A stretch of DNA of 64,000 bases from Cloeon dipterum (lineage: Eukaryota; Arthropoda; Insecta; Ephemeroptera; Baetidae). Where the stretch lies: NCBI RefSeq assembly GCF_949628265.1, contig NC_088790.1, positions 11,412,545 to 11,476,544 on the forward strand, read 5' to 3'. Shown here piece after piece: positions 50,416 to 63,342 of this stretch. The notes beneath the pieces were generated by a model. It ran no database searches and was not told the origin of the DNA. It saw only the letters and a list, made by a program, of their open reading frames with translations. The translations under genes were made by a program, and so were the position numbers. How positions within the stretch are numbered: position 1 is the first letter of the stretch; each line of letters begins with the position of its first letter.

Positions 50416-51280
50416 CTTAATCTCGTACTAAAAAACGGCTAAAATTCCCCTAATACCTATATATCCGTATATCCAAGCAGGGCTATTCTATCCATTGATT
50501 TAAATTCATTAATTTAGCCACTTTTGTATCTTTCTCTTATTTTATTTATTATTTTTTATTTTGAGTGGTTCATTTTCCAATGGAGAGGGATTTAGGCACA
50601 CGCAATTAAACCATTTTAACCCTTTCTTCTGCAATTAAAAGGATATATAATATTTTTGTAGTTTTTGCTAATTTTATGCATTGCACCGTCATCTCAATCT
50701 TGGGATCTTGTGCGCCGCGCAGCAGCAACACAACTTAAAGAAACATGCGGCCACTCCAAGAGTCTTCGGAAAATAGTTTATTTTTTAGTGATAATAACCC
50801 AACCCATAACATATTTGATAATAATAAAAAGTGCATGAATTGATTTTTCCCGTAATGTGATTAAAATATTTGTGCAATCTGCGATGCATTCTATTTCACA
50901 ATCACGAGCAGCTGAAGGTATAGATCAGTAAAGCTACTACTACAGAGTTATATGTTCTTCGCACCAAACAAATTACATTTAGGGAATTATATTGAACATG
51001 GAAACAAACTCGAGTGGTCACATTTTTCAAAAATTCTATGTTATATTCGGAATTCCCTTACCTTTATAAATCGGATTAAAACTATTCCGGGTCAAAATCT
51101 GTAGTAAATTCGGGCGAAACGAGTACATAAATAAAGAATGCATTGCGACTGTAGCCGCTGCTACCACATGGCACACTCGTCAGCTGCTATACTTGCACCC
51201 CGTCACGAGCGAGAGGCGAGAAGGAGAAGAGACAGAGCGGCGAGTGGATGAGGGTGGACAAGTGATGGCAATCCGTTCTA

Positions 51281-51400
51281 GTAGCGCAGAAATTGCGCAT
51301 CACTCGACAAACACCCTTTTTGTTGAATTGATTGTTGCCCTTTTCTTGCAACAAGCAAATTCGAGTTAAGATGTTAAGCTATGCGTAATTCTTTCGCTAC
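51281..51400. mobile_element. MITE-like element, copy 2
   Basis: Twenty-base inverted ends, GTAGCGCAGAAATTGCGCAT and ATGCGTAATTCTTTCGCTAC, are flanked by TA on both sides, as expected for Tc1/mariner-type insertion. The internal core, including TTGATTGTTGCCCTTTTCTT, matches the element at 12567-12688 in the same orientation. Length is 120 bases with no coding capacity. Confidence 0.65.
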
Positions 51401-51603
51401 TAATTGTAAGACAGAACCCGAAATTCTGCTGGGCGCAACTTAGTGGCTTGGGATGAGGCACCTGATCAAAGAATCGCCCGATTAGCTAATGCTCTCAATT
51501 TTTTTATTGCTTTCGGTAGAGGAATATTTGTACATTCGACAAGAATATATATCTATATAAAATGCATACATGATGTCATTTGCGCACCATAAAATGGTTT
51601 ATC

Positions 51604-51616
51604 GGGGGGGGGGGGG
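51604..51616. repeat. poly-G run
   Basis: A run of about 13 G residues in AT-rich surroundings. Length may be uncertain in the assembly. Confidence 0.85.
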
Positions 51617-52647
51617 TGTATGATAATTCACCATTTGATCTAAAATTGAAAATAATCATTTTTTAAGTCTTTTAAATCTCTTAACACTTCCACTGTAAAG
51701 ATTTTTTTGCTTGAATTGACATTTTTGGTATAATAAAAAAAAATACCTCCTGAGGCCAAAAACACTGATATAATAAGTTAATTATATATTTTAACAAATA
51801 GAACAATCTTAATGGTTGTTTTTCAGTTTTTAGCTTAAGTGATTACACAGGTTAATGACGACTAAAGTAAGTAATAATACACTTTAATGACGACTTTTTT
51901 GAAAATATAACGAGAATAAAGTCGTCGAGCGAAAGAATGCTTCAGAAAGTTAAATATTTATAATTTGTAACTCAGCGCACAAGGTGTTTCGCTCGCGGCA
52001 ACCCTGCAATAAGTGGGCGACTGGAAACGATATCCGATTCGAATTGAAAAGTCTGTTTAGTCTAGCGTGGCTTATTTTTGACAATTGTTCATCTCCGCTT
52101 TTGTTATTGGAAGCAGAATATATACTCAGTTGCGAGAAAGGGACGGAATTACGCACACACAGCTTAATTCTCCATGCATGACTGTCAGTTTTGTTGCCGC
52201 TGGACTAAACAAAACTGGCATGATCAAAAATCTGGCCAACAGTATTTTTCTGGTGTTACGGTGCACGATAAGCGAGTTATTTGCATAATGTGGGATCCGA
52301 AATGACAAATTACTCGCGTTGCTGTAGATAACTTAATTTTGGACTGTATAATATTGCGTGGCTGAAGGTTTGAGCGTGTACATTTATTCAAAGTCGAGGT
52401 TCAATCTGTGGGGGTGTCGTCCAGCGTAATTAAATATGCGAATTCCTTAATAGTAGGTAGTTTATTAAAATTCATTATTTAGGAAATTAGACTGAAATAG
52501 GTTGACAACAATTAGCGTGTCGATAATATAACAAGAATCATCACAGTAAATTTAGTTTTACCCCGGTAAAGTCTTCGGGTCTAACAATTATTACAAATCA
52601 GTATTTATAATGGATCAAAAATTCAAAAGTCGCGCGAAAATGTCTTT

Positions 52648-52780
52648 GGTAGCGAAGTGCAATTAGAGGTAAAAATTGCGGAGGTATTGTAATTACCAGT
52701 CATTCTGCGCTCGCTACCAAGCGTAATTAGAGTCAATAGTCGCTACCACAGCGATTTGCTTCTCGCTACAGTGAATCCTG
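52648..52780. repeat. cluster of inverted GTAGCGA / TCGCTAC motifs
   Basis: GGTAGCGAAGTGCAATTAG at 52648 faces GCGCTCGCTACC ending at 52718, with further TCGCTACC and TCGCTAC copies just downstream. The motif resembles the ends of the MITE at 51281-51400. This may be a decayed or nested relative. Confidence 0.4.
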
Positions 52781-55700
52781 GCCAGGGAGCGTGAGAGTGA
52801 CGTGACCGGTTGCGAGTGAGGGTGAGCGGTCAGTAAGGAGTATTACGCAGGGTAAAGGAGAAAAGCATAATATCATACAATAATAGCGAAATCTCTAGGT
52901 TGAGATTAATACAAACTTTAGTTAACGCCAGTGTGTGCGGGAACCACTACAAATCCAATAGCATTGAGGAACATTACTAAAAAAATTAAACAAATATGAG
53001 CAAACAAAAAATGTATGAAAATTCCATGAAAACTGCTATTGATTATGTGTAAGACACAGAAAAATTATTTTAAAGTGCAAAAAAGAGACATTCCAAGTTA
53101 AATAATTTTTTTTTTTAATTGTCACCTCACGAAAATTATTATTTTTATATTTTAATATCAATTTTTATTTTTCCAACTTATGAAAATACAAAAAAAGATC
53201 GGAAGAATTTTAGATTAGTTTTAAAATCAGCGCAATTTATCTTCAAATGTCTTTCCTTTATTTTCATCTATGGCAAAATACGAGTCGCATTCCGCATCGA
53301 CTTTCGCTTTCCATCTTCCGCCGCTCTGATTCTATTAGCCAACCAAGCCGCTGATAAAGAAGGCATTCCGTTGCGCTGATTTACGACTGCGTGCATTACG
53401 AGGATTGATTTTGTAATTAAGGCCGCGAAATTACTCAGCGCAAAACATGCAGCCAGCATTTCGAAAAACGCTCCGACGAGCGTTAATTATCCGGACTTGA
53501 CAAGAAGCAATTTTACGCGGGCTCATTTTATTTTTGGCTGTCAAATATATAATATGCACTTTCAGGAGCGGGAGCTTGATATCTTTGCTTGATTTTGGGC
53601 AGGCACACTATACGGGATTTAATGCTACCCGCATCAAACAAGTGTAAGTACTAAAGGAAAAAAGTTTTGATTTTTCATTTTTACGGTTTTTGCTGGGATT
53701 CATGCAGGTAAAACATTTAAACAAATTAAGACGAGAATTGTAAAAAGACGAGAATATTGTGCCTACTGATAATCGTAAATAATTTTACTTCTCAAGCGAC
53801 AAGAGGAATCTAAATTGAACGTAAATTTTCATCCAAGTCAAGATCATAATGGCCCAGTCATGAAAATTTTGTAAATATGAATCGCAACAATGCATCGGGC
53901 CTCAGTACCATGTGATTGTTACGCATTGTTAACCATACAATACAATTTGAAGAGCCAACAATACAAAAAATTGTTATTTTTTGCCCTGCAAATCTCTTCT
54001 TTAAACAAAATGAGTTAAATAGCAATCTAACTAAAAAATAAATTGCAGCTTTTCTTTAATTTTTTATATTGCGTCTGTTAAGTTTGCAAGCAATCTGTTG
54101 GCGTGTTGTGCCATGTTTTGCAAACGCAGCACAGTATAAGAACGTGTCACAATGAGCAGAGGAGCGCGCTTTTAAAATCGCTTTTGATCCTCGCGTGGGC
54201 TAATTGCAATCACGTCATCCCCCGACTAATTAAAACCGACATGTTTAATTTCGAAAGATCCCACTTGACTCGGATCAACGGAATTGTGTCAATTAGCTTC
54301 AATTAATTGCAATGCAGCAGCATTTTGAAAAATGCCATTAGGAAATAATAATTGAGGATCAACTATGGAAAATTGTAATTCACACAATTGTCTCGTATTT
54401 TCATGCAAATAATCAAGGAAATCATTTGCAAAAAGATGCGTCAGCCAAAGAAAATGAGAGGCGTCTCTCACTATCAGCAGTGCTGGCAGCCTTGAATTGA
54501 ATGCGATCCCAGATACTTCACTTGGACTTTTCGCGGATATATCCTGAACAAACTCACACCAAACAAAACGTATACTGCATCAACGCGACAGAAATTTTTC
54601 ATTTCGATGGGAATGTGTTAGACCAGTCAACCATCTATTATGTTTCTAATTGTAAGCTTTTTTTAGGAGGCTGCATGTCAGACAACTGGAAAATTGATTT
54701 TAATCGACTCAAAAAACGACTGAGAGAAAAAACCATCTCAATTTGGTCTTCAAATTGACTTTAAAATTCTCCAGTCCATTTATCATACTGCAGCTTCAAA
54801 ACCTCTGGCAGGTAGATGATGAGAAGATCAACAACATTAGAAGCAATAGATGAACATAGAGGAGTCAGGACCGGACGTCAGGGTCAGGCAGTCACAAAAA
54901 CATGAATAACACAATTTGGCACTTGTGTATGGCTCGTGCATTTTTGTTAGGAGAGTAAAATATATAATTTAACATTCTAAGCGTTAAACATGTGTTAAAT
55001 GTGTTGAAGCTTTAACTTGTTCACCAATTGCTCAAATTGCAATTAATAAAATGATGCCGCTAGACCGACAGTACGATGTTAAAAAACGACCAAGAGCAGC
55101 AGATGAATGGGAATTTTTGCCAAGCATTATTTGTTCAAACTTCCTCAACGTCATATGATCGTGTTTTGTGTGGTTTTCATTGTTTCATCAATGTTGAGAT
55201 CTATCCGATGATTGAATACATATTTCGTCGGTTATTTAAAAATCTCAAAGAAGTATTTTCCCCTTAAAATATAACCGAAATGTTTGGCTTTAAAAATCTG
55301 CAAAGTATTACGTTGAGCCTCAGCGTCATTCCTTTTTAAACTCCGCGTTGCTTAACATAAAACATGATTGTTTTCTCAAAAATATCATCTATATGGGGGA
55401 CTTTAAATTTGTTTGTACTCCTGGCACAGTTTCCCCCGTAAATATAGAAATATTTATATTATGGTTTACGCAAAGCAGACCGAATGAATTTAATATAAAC
55501 ACGGGTCACACAATGAAGGGCAAGAAGGTCGTAAAATACGAACGGTCGCAGCGCAACAAAATTTCCAATGATAATCAAGTGGCATTACATTTGGATTTTG
55601 ATAAGTTTCCACTGCAGTAAAGCGCTTGAGAGTGCGTATTGATATTTTCCTTATTTAATCTGATTCAAAATAAACAGGATTTTATCATAAAGTCAACCCA

Positions 55701-55789
55701 AGAGTAAATTTTTCATTAGACAAAGTATTGATTAGGCCCAGTTTTGCGGCAAAAAATCGATATTTGCAGAAATGCGGAAAAGCAACAAC

Positions 55790-56345
55790 CGGAAAAGAGA
55801 GGGACATATAACTCACGGAAGTGGCAGATCGATGAGAACGCCGGACTCGCGGGGTGTGTGTCGCGGGGGCCCAAGAACACACGCACACGACGGACACACA
55901 ATAAAAGCTTGCTTCCCTTATTTTCCGCGGCGGCGGGCCTCGGAAAACGGGCAAGACCCGAGAGAGCGAGTGCAGGAGGACAAAAATCGATGCGTGTGTG
56001 TGTGTCGGGGTCTGCGGATGCCTCAGTGGCTGGGCTGCCCGGGGACGGCGGGCCCCGCGGGCTGGGGGCCGCTCGGCATGCTGGCTGGTGAGGCGCGGAG
56101 AGTGCGGCAAAACCCTGCTGCTGCCGTCGTCCAACGACGGACACTCTTTCCGGCGCGGCGCCGCTGCCTCTGCTTCTCAGCGCCGCTCTGCGCACGCGTC
56201 TCCTTTATTGACTCAATTTTATTCGCGCACCCACTGCACTGTGCTTGCTTGTCTCGTCTCGTGCATCCTCATCCCTTCTGTCCGCCCGCCCGCCCGCTGT
56301 GGTCCACGGCCGCGGGGGTGCGACACTCGCATTCTTCCGCGGGGG
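55790..56345. promoter_or_regulatory. very GC-rich CpG island
   Basis: The most GC-rich stretch of the window, with CCGCGG-type motifs and two GCGGGGGTG repeats at about 56311 and 56339. Long open frames exist on both strands (222 codons on plus, up to 159 on minus) but are low in complexity and match nothing I know. A GCTG|GTGAGG donor-like site occurs on plus at about 56087. Best read as a promoter or first-exon region. Confidence 0.35.
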
Positions 56346-57691
56346 TGACTCACACGCTTGCTATTATATCGTTTAATTGCATCCATCGCGCGCCGAACTT
56401 CTATTGCACCGCAGTTTTATCGTTTCATTCCCACGTATGAACAAACATTATTTTTACTGCTGCCAAATGAATTTTTGTGGAGCAGATAATGTTTTATCTG
56501 ATATTTAATGCTCCGGGCTATTCCATTCAACAGTTTTACTGCGATGTATGTTTTTTCCAGAACAAACAAACTTTGTACTATACAATATGATTCGAGAGCA
56601 AAATTACATTTTTTTTAATAATTTTTATACATATTTTAATTATTTCAAACAAAATATATATTGCTTTGTATGTGCCTTGCAAAGTCATCAGTTATTCTTA
56701 TATATTTTGATAGCTTTGAGTATTTTTACTATCAAGAAAGTTTAAATTCAAAATTACTGTTCATTGCTTTGCTTTGGAAATGTGTGTTCTGTGATGAATA
56801 TGTGAATTTCTCCCACTTTTTAAATTGCGAGGAGATCCCAATTTACTCTCATTCGTGCTAGTCTACTGTATATTTTATATTCATGTCCACGTATGCTGTG
56901 CAACATTGGATTTCTCATTGTTCTTTTCGGAAGAATGCTTTTCTTGTTTTTCTTTGTCTTTTGACAGCTCCTCTAACTCATCTAATTCCTTCAAGTATTC
57001 ATGCAGTTTTTTTCTACGCTATCAACCCTCTTGTAACCGTTGAGTATAAATTTTGTATGTAAAATTGTTTCTGTTATTTTCATTATTTTCTTGAAATTAT
57101 CGTAATAATAAAAAACGATCGCTGACCCTGCTAAAAATCAGCCAGTTTAGCAGCGGGACAGAGCAACACTTACTTGTTGTTTCGATGGGAAAAATCTTTA
57201 ACTAATTAAGAGAGTATAATCCACAATATCAAGTATTGCGATTTACCGAAAAAGTCACCTGTTCAAACCGGAAACATTCAATAAAACAGCCAATAAATTC
57301 TAATATTCTAATTAATAAAAAAACAGGACAGTTTACGCTGCTACGCAATTAAAATAATATTTATAATCTACAGCACAGCCGGCTCAACATAACATCTTTT
57401 CAATCTTTGCAGTTTCCCCCGCTATTGTCAATTTTGGCCGATTCCTCACGAGTTCTGAGCTTTATTCTCTTAGCCATTACTACGGAAAGGGTTTGAGTGC
57501 GTATTTAGCCAGTCGATAAAGGAAAGCAGGGTCGGTGGTTTGAGATCCATACCTATGGCGGTTTATTGATGTCGGATGCGATGAGAGTATTACACTGCGG
57601 CTACCCAAGGGATGAGCAAGGGGAGAGAACTAGAGAGGTGGCGCCCGACTTGACCGGTCCGCCGCCAGCAGGAGAAGAGAGAGACATCGCG

Positions 57692-57718
57692 GGTGTGTGT
57701 GTGTGTGTGTGTGTGTGC
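57692..57718. repeat. (GT)n microsatellite
   Basis: About 13 GT units in a GC-richer patch. Confidence 0.9.
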
Positions 57719-58856
57719 GAGCGCTCCCCTCCGTGAGGGGTGATTGTATAACCTGAGATTCTCCCTCCACGCTCCCCTTTGGGTGCCCGAATATTTTAAA
57801 TTGATTGCCTCGTTACAAATAATATTGATCGTAATATCGTCAGGTAAAACCCTGACAGCTATGTATATATAGGCTACAATCACAAATCTTGCTCGTTCAT
57901 TTTCTGTTCTGATCTTCCTCATTTTTTTAAGAAATTAAAAAGGGAATTTCAAATAAATATTTATTTTGAAGTAATGTTTTTTGCTGTGGGGCCACTGGGG
58001 TCACTTCCAATGACCCTCACAACATCAAGGGCAAATAAGTTTATGAAAATTTGTCAAAGGAAAAGGAAGCATTCTGATCTTGTTTGATGTTTTAATTAAG
58101 AATTATAGTTTTAATTTTGCCAACTTGTCACGCATTTTCAAGGGGAAATTTAGTATCGCACAACCTTGACTCTTGTAATTTAGAAAGACGTATCATTTTT
58201 ACTCACTTTTTGTTAACCAGTCACATATTAATGTTTGTGGTGTAAAATATCCTAAAATGGTATCGAAATAATATCAGAGATAAAATTTCTTGACCTTGTG
58301 GTAGATGACAGTGAAATAAAATGTAAAATTAATCCAGTAAACATTGATAAAATTATATTTCATTGGGATTCACAATATAACACCAGCAGACTCAATAGAC
58401 GTACAAATCAGACGTCTTTACTTTGCCAGACAACAAGAAACATCATTTTAGGCAAACATCTAATTTCTCGACTACAGTTTTGAGATGAGCTACACAGAGT
58501 AAAACACCTATCAAGGATTTACCACTAGCAGAACCAACACCCGACTCTTAAAGGGTTGAAAAGTGTCAACAAAGAGTATATTTGCACCTTGTAAATCGGT
58601 TTCCTGCAATAGTGTAAGTACCAAAATATTGCAAGGCTCTTAATATCAAAATAACTATTGTGTATCATAGTTTATCATCAGTCTTGCAGTTATTTCGATC
58701 TCGATTCCAGTGGGGTTGACATCAATGAGTTAATAAAAAAGCTCAATGCAACAACGCCTTCTTGGGCAGCCGCGACAACAAATACAACACTGCTTGAATA
58801 AATCCGTAAAATTTGGTCAAGACGCTGGTTTAACAACGTAAGTCATTGGTCGCGGG

Positions 58857-61786
58857 TTAGTAAACAGACTGGTCCGTGTTGCGACTGTTGGTGTCTGGCG
58901 GTGTTTCCGCGTCCTGTGAAGAGAGCTTCTCGGCGCCTTTCAAATGATTTCCTCTCTTGCAGTCTCTCATTCTGAAGATGCACGAGAGGATGGCTAGCGG
59001 GATCGGCGTCATCAGAGCCACAGCCACTGGACAAACTGTAAGCAAAAGCAAAAACAAATTCAACAACACCAAACAGCAAGACGTGAAAAATTCCTCCAGG
59101 TTTAATTCACGAGGAATTTTTTTGACAGAATAACAAAAATATCAAAATCATATCTGGGTGTTTCCACAAGAGATTGGATATATTATTATGTAATTATGCT
59201 CTGTAATTTTTTAATTTTGTGTTATACAATTTTGAGTTTTCAACATGTTGTTAGGATGCTCCATCCTCAGTTACCAAAATATGTGGAAATTTTTTACGCT
59301 CCAAATTATTTTAGCTTTTGATTGCATTTAAAGGGAATGTTGGCTTGATTGCAAATTTTAAATTCATTTTTTTTGTAATGCAGCAAGTTAGTATTTTTTT
59401 TGAATGGGAACAAAAACAAAAAAATAACAGACTGAACAAAATGTATTTTCTTACCTTGTGCAATATCAGACTCAGGAGCTTCCAGGGCGAACTTGAGAAG
59501 ATAAATAGAAATGCCTGTATTTTGAACTCCAGTCTCAACAGAGATGGCAATGATATCACAGCCACTCTGCCGCAGAATCCTGGCAACCAAAGCTCCGAAC
59601 ACGTAGCCGAGCCATGGAACACAAATGCCGCCGACAAACACCTAATACAAAATAATCTCATATCAGATTTTCCAAAAAATCGATTGAACAAGAACTCACC
59701 TTCCAGTTCATGAACCTAAAAAGGTGGAGATTCGTGATGGTGGCGAAAACAATGATGAAGATGATGAGAAGGACGGCAAACGGCTTGAGAATCTTGACCA
59801 GAAACTTAGAGACTCTGGGTAGGTGGAACTGGATCAAAGTTCCGATAATCAGAGGCACAAGCAGGCCGGCTGCAATTGTCGCGATTTTGTTGTACGGGAC
59901 TCCAAGGTTGGCGTCCTCAAAAATGATGTGGCCAAGGGTGAACACCCAGAACGGAATCATGGCTACAATAAGGCAAGAAAAAAATGGAATTTTCGGGATG
60001 GATAACTTTTTTTCTCAATAAAATGCAAAATAATTTTAAAGCATGAATCAAATTTCTTCAAAATTATTCTGTACAGGCTTTGTAACCTGATAGCTGATGG
60101 AATAAATACCAGTATAACTAGAATTAAGTCAAAAGAGGAATAAAGACGCACCAAAGCTGGCAAAAGTACTGATGGCTGTCATTGTGATAGAGAGGTCAAG
60201 GTTGCCGTTGAGAGCTACTGTCCAGATGTTGCTGGCGCCACCACCTGGCGAGCAGCCAGTGAAGAAAAGACCAAGCTGCAGGGCAGGCTGATCCGGGAAA
60301 AGAAGTCTGCCAATGCCAAAACTTATCTGAAAACGAAAGTATGAGACGTGAAAATTGATTTGACTATAAGTAAAGGAAAAAAGATTTTTCAAATTAATTA
60401 AGTTAATAAATAATAAACACCAATAATTAATAATTACTTTCCTTATTCATCGCTGGCTTAATTTGATTAAACAAAACGCTAAGTCCTAGTTACCAGAATA
60501 ACACAGCAAAATTGTTATCTGTTGTTTCAGCAAACAACTTGAAAGGTTTAAAAAGGAATAAAAAAATGTCATTACTATTCAATAAATTGAGCTAGCCAAA
60601 ATAGGAGCATTTTCATGATTGCTTTATGGATTATTTTAGTAAAAAGATCATACTTTTGTAGGCTGACAATAAGCATTTTCAAGTTATTTTTTGCTGTCCA
60701 TCTATACTTCTTTATGAAAAATTGCTATTTTGACTCATATATCTGATATTAGAATTTTTCTTCAATAACTCACTGAACTTATCTTACCAGAGGCATGAAG
60801 AGGAACTGCGAGACAAAGCCGATGGCAGGTCCAATGGGCCTCTTGAGGGTGTTCTTGACCACGGTCCAGTTGAGGGCGCAGCCAAAGTTGATGTAAATCA
60901 ACGACACCAGAATAGGCACTGTGATGATGAAAATCTTGTCGACGAGTCTTTTCGTTCGGATAACCGAGACAGGTAGGATTAGGCTCTTTTCAATCGGTGC
61001 CTCAGCAGACGCGTTGGCCTCCTTGGGCACAGCAACCAGGAAGACATTGCAGGTTCCAAGGAATGTGCCGTAGATGCTGAAGTTGGCTTTGAATCTGGAG
61101 TTATTTTCGTTGCTCGGCAAAAACAGGATTTCGCTACAAACAATAAATAATGGACGTGGCTTAGGAGAGAGTATCATTTTGAATTTTGCAATAACAATTT
61201 AGCCATTTTTTTTAAACAGGGACAACAGGAAAAATTATATAAAGAGGAATAGTTTTTTTTTCACTATCGTGATGCAACAAAAATCTACAATTAATTCCTG
61301 TTTATTCAAGTTTTCGGGCTGAGTTATCATTTAACGACAGAGTATTAAAGTTTATCGCAAAAATATCAAGTCAGTTGTTAAAATAAAAAACCATCTTCAA
61401 GTAAGATAACTCGGTAAATTATAATTCACACATTTTTACAGATAACATTTGGCACTGCCAAAATAAACTTTATGGTCACTAATGAAAAATTTTACAGTGC
61501 AACTGGCTTACGAAAGACAGTGGGTTTAATAAAGGCCCGGAGGTTATTATTCTTTATGAGGTAACAAGCGCAAATCTTACTCAGTTGAGAGTTCAACAAC
61601 GTCCGGGGCGGTTGCTTTGGCGTAGACGGAGACGTCATTAAACGACTCGTTTGCCCAAACTGTGACAATTGTGCTGGACAGCTCCCTCAGTTGTTTTACG
61701 CTGCTGGGGTCAAAGGTGACCTTCATCGTCGTCTCGCTCCGCACAAACGCCAACGCCAACAGAGCGAAAATCGCAACTGACTTCAT
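58857..61786 (-). CDS. SLC10 family transporter (sodium/bile acid cotransporter-like), 6 exons
   Basis: Exons in transcript order: 61786-61581, 61133-60788, 60326-60152, 59962-59700, 59641-59455, 59035-58857. They give 451 residues. The protein starts with a signal peptide (MKSVAIFALLALAFVRS) and an extracellular N-terminal region of about 120 residues with several N-glycosylation sequons (NES, NNS, NFS, NAS). Eight or nine hydrophobic segments follow. SLC10 hallmarks are the sodium-site loop GCSPGGGASNIWT and SVETGVQNTGISIYLLKFAL. The C-terminal tail is polar and cytoplasmic. The long secreted-type N-terminus recalls the SLC10A3/A5 (P3) side of the family. Vertebrate relatives move bile acids or steroid sulphates with sodium, but insects lack classical bile acids, so the substrate is unknown. 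The ATG sits one base after a TTTCCAG acceptor, so a non-coding first exon lies upstream. Confidence 0.9.
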
Positions 61787-63249
61787 CCTGGAAATATTGA
61801 AAATCTTCTATTTATTTCAATCAATACATACTTGGGACAAGATGGATTAAAAGATAAGGTTGTAAAACATACTATTAACTATAGCCTTTGATTTGTGATT
61901 TTGAAGTTCAAAGGTAAAATCTTGCTTTGATGATTTTAAAACTCATTTTATGAGGCTGTTTCAATTTTTTCCTCCTTTCTGTTTTTTCATCAAGAAATCC
62001 ACATTGTGAGTTTCTATTTTTTCTAAATACTTAATTTTAGTGTTGGTCCAAGAAGAAGTGTCTTTATCTGCCTGATAACAGAATGAAAAATGAATAAATA
62101 TGCCTAAAAATAAATCCGAGATAACAATAAATAGCATATCTTTTCAGTTTTTTAATGCAAATATAAAGAGCAAAAGGCATGCGATTATCGCAATAAAATC
62201 AGAAGCTATTTTTGCGTTTGATTTGATAATGGTTTATGAAATGAGAAAATATTGCTTCTGATTAACTTGTGATTGCAACATGATATATCGGCATACTATT
62301 CGTATTTACAGACGATGATTATGACAACGCTATTGCAAACGCCGCAAAACGAAGAGATAACACGACGTTATTGCCAAGGACAAATACTGTGATATTAAAG
62401 CGACGCGTAAACTCTTAATATTAAAAAATAATATGCGTTTGTTATTTGTTATTAGCCAACGAGAATTTTTGGAAAACGCAATTTTGATTTACATGAAATC
62501 CGAAAATCCGCTAACTTAAGGGGGTTTTATATGCTTATCCGTGATCCGTCAATAGCCATAAATTATAATTTTGGTGATAAGAAGTAAAGCATTAGTGATT
62601 AAAATTAACCATCAACCGCTCGTTTGTTTCAACCCACTATTAGAACCATCAAGCAACAGTTAAATTTCCGAATTTGCCGAATTTGTGGAGAAATTTAACG
62701 GTTTGTTAATGATTTCGATTCCTCTCGTCGTGGTCTATCTAATGGTGTGCAAATAATGCGGTAAATTTCCCTTCGGAATAAAAAAAATCATGAAACAGAG
62801 CTCGCCACTTAAGCATGAAAAGTTTGTAGCCGATTTTCTCATACATTTAAACGGCAACCTGGGAAAATTTATTAGCTCGTTTCCAATCTTCAGAATACTA
62901 ATTAAGGTAAAGATGAAAATAATATTTTTCAGAATTTTCTAGTACACATCCACTTAAGTGGAACAAAGAGGGAAAAGTGAGCACGAAGAGGGTGACAGCT
63001 AGGGAGCAAAAAAAGCACTATCCTATCAACGAGCTGACCAAAGATATAAAAAACAAATTCTAGGCATTTTTGAAGACAGCACGAATCAATCAAATCATTA
63101 ACAGGCTATTGTGGAACACTGATTTTTCTTTAAATCTATGTATTAAGAAGCATGCTGAGCACGCATAAAGTTTTTTTAATCAAAAACACCGCACCTGCTC
63201 TATTTTAATAATTGTTTTTCTCCACACCAGTGAGAAAATTGCAGCTTAC
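61787..63249. other. upstream region of SLC10, no supported exon
   Basis: AT-rich. It contains the repeat at 62705-62885. A non-coding SLC10 first exon should lie here or further right but could not be placed. Confidence 0.5.
62705..62885. repeat. dispersed repeat, about 180 bases, copy 2
   Basis: This is the partner of 21175-21380, beginning with GATTTCGATTCCTCTCGTCG and ending with TTATTAGCTCGTT. It lies upstream of the SLC10 gene. A shorter, more diverged relative is at about 48175-48305. Confidence 0.55.
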
Positions 63250-63342
63250 ATTGCGGCCGACCTCAACATGCAGATATGTTTGAACTGGGGCCAGCTGCGC
63301 TGATAAAGAAGCAAACACGAGGCAAATAATCTGAAAAGGCAT
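63250..63342 (-). CDS. possible orphan first exon encoding a signal peptide
   Basis: On the minus strand an ATG at 63342 opens 31 codons (MPFQIICLVFASLSAQLAPV...) that look like a cleavable signal peptide plus a short mature start. The frame then meets a good AAT|GTAAGC donor in phase 0. Without splicing the frame closes after 47 residues at about 63199. No in-frame second exon is visible between here and the SLC10 start. Joining it to the SLC10 first exon at its acceptor gives the wrong frame. It may be the first exon of an unseen gene, a short secreted peptide, or chance. Confidence 0.3.

Larger units (their letters stand above)
47381..58856. other. 11.5 kb gene-free stretch
   Basis: Between FucTA and SLC10, which are both on minus. 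It contains the repeats at 47467-47801 and 48175-48305, the MITE at 51281, the motif cluster at 52648, the AGCCGCC patch at 50105 and the CpG island at 55790. No exon could be supported. Confidence 0.55.

Noticed and set aside
55348..55620. 90-codon plus-strand frame ending in a Lys/Asp-rich tail
   Set aside because: The second half looks mildly coding, but there is no splice context, homologue or promoter that I can point to.
55772..56440. 222-codon plus-strand frame, the longest in the window
   Set aside because: It comes from GC-rich composition with few stops; residues are Arg/Pro/Cys-rich and there is no recognisable domain. Competing frames on the other strand are nearly as long.
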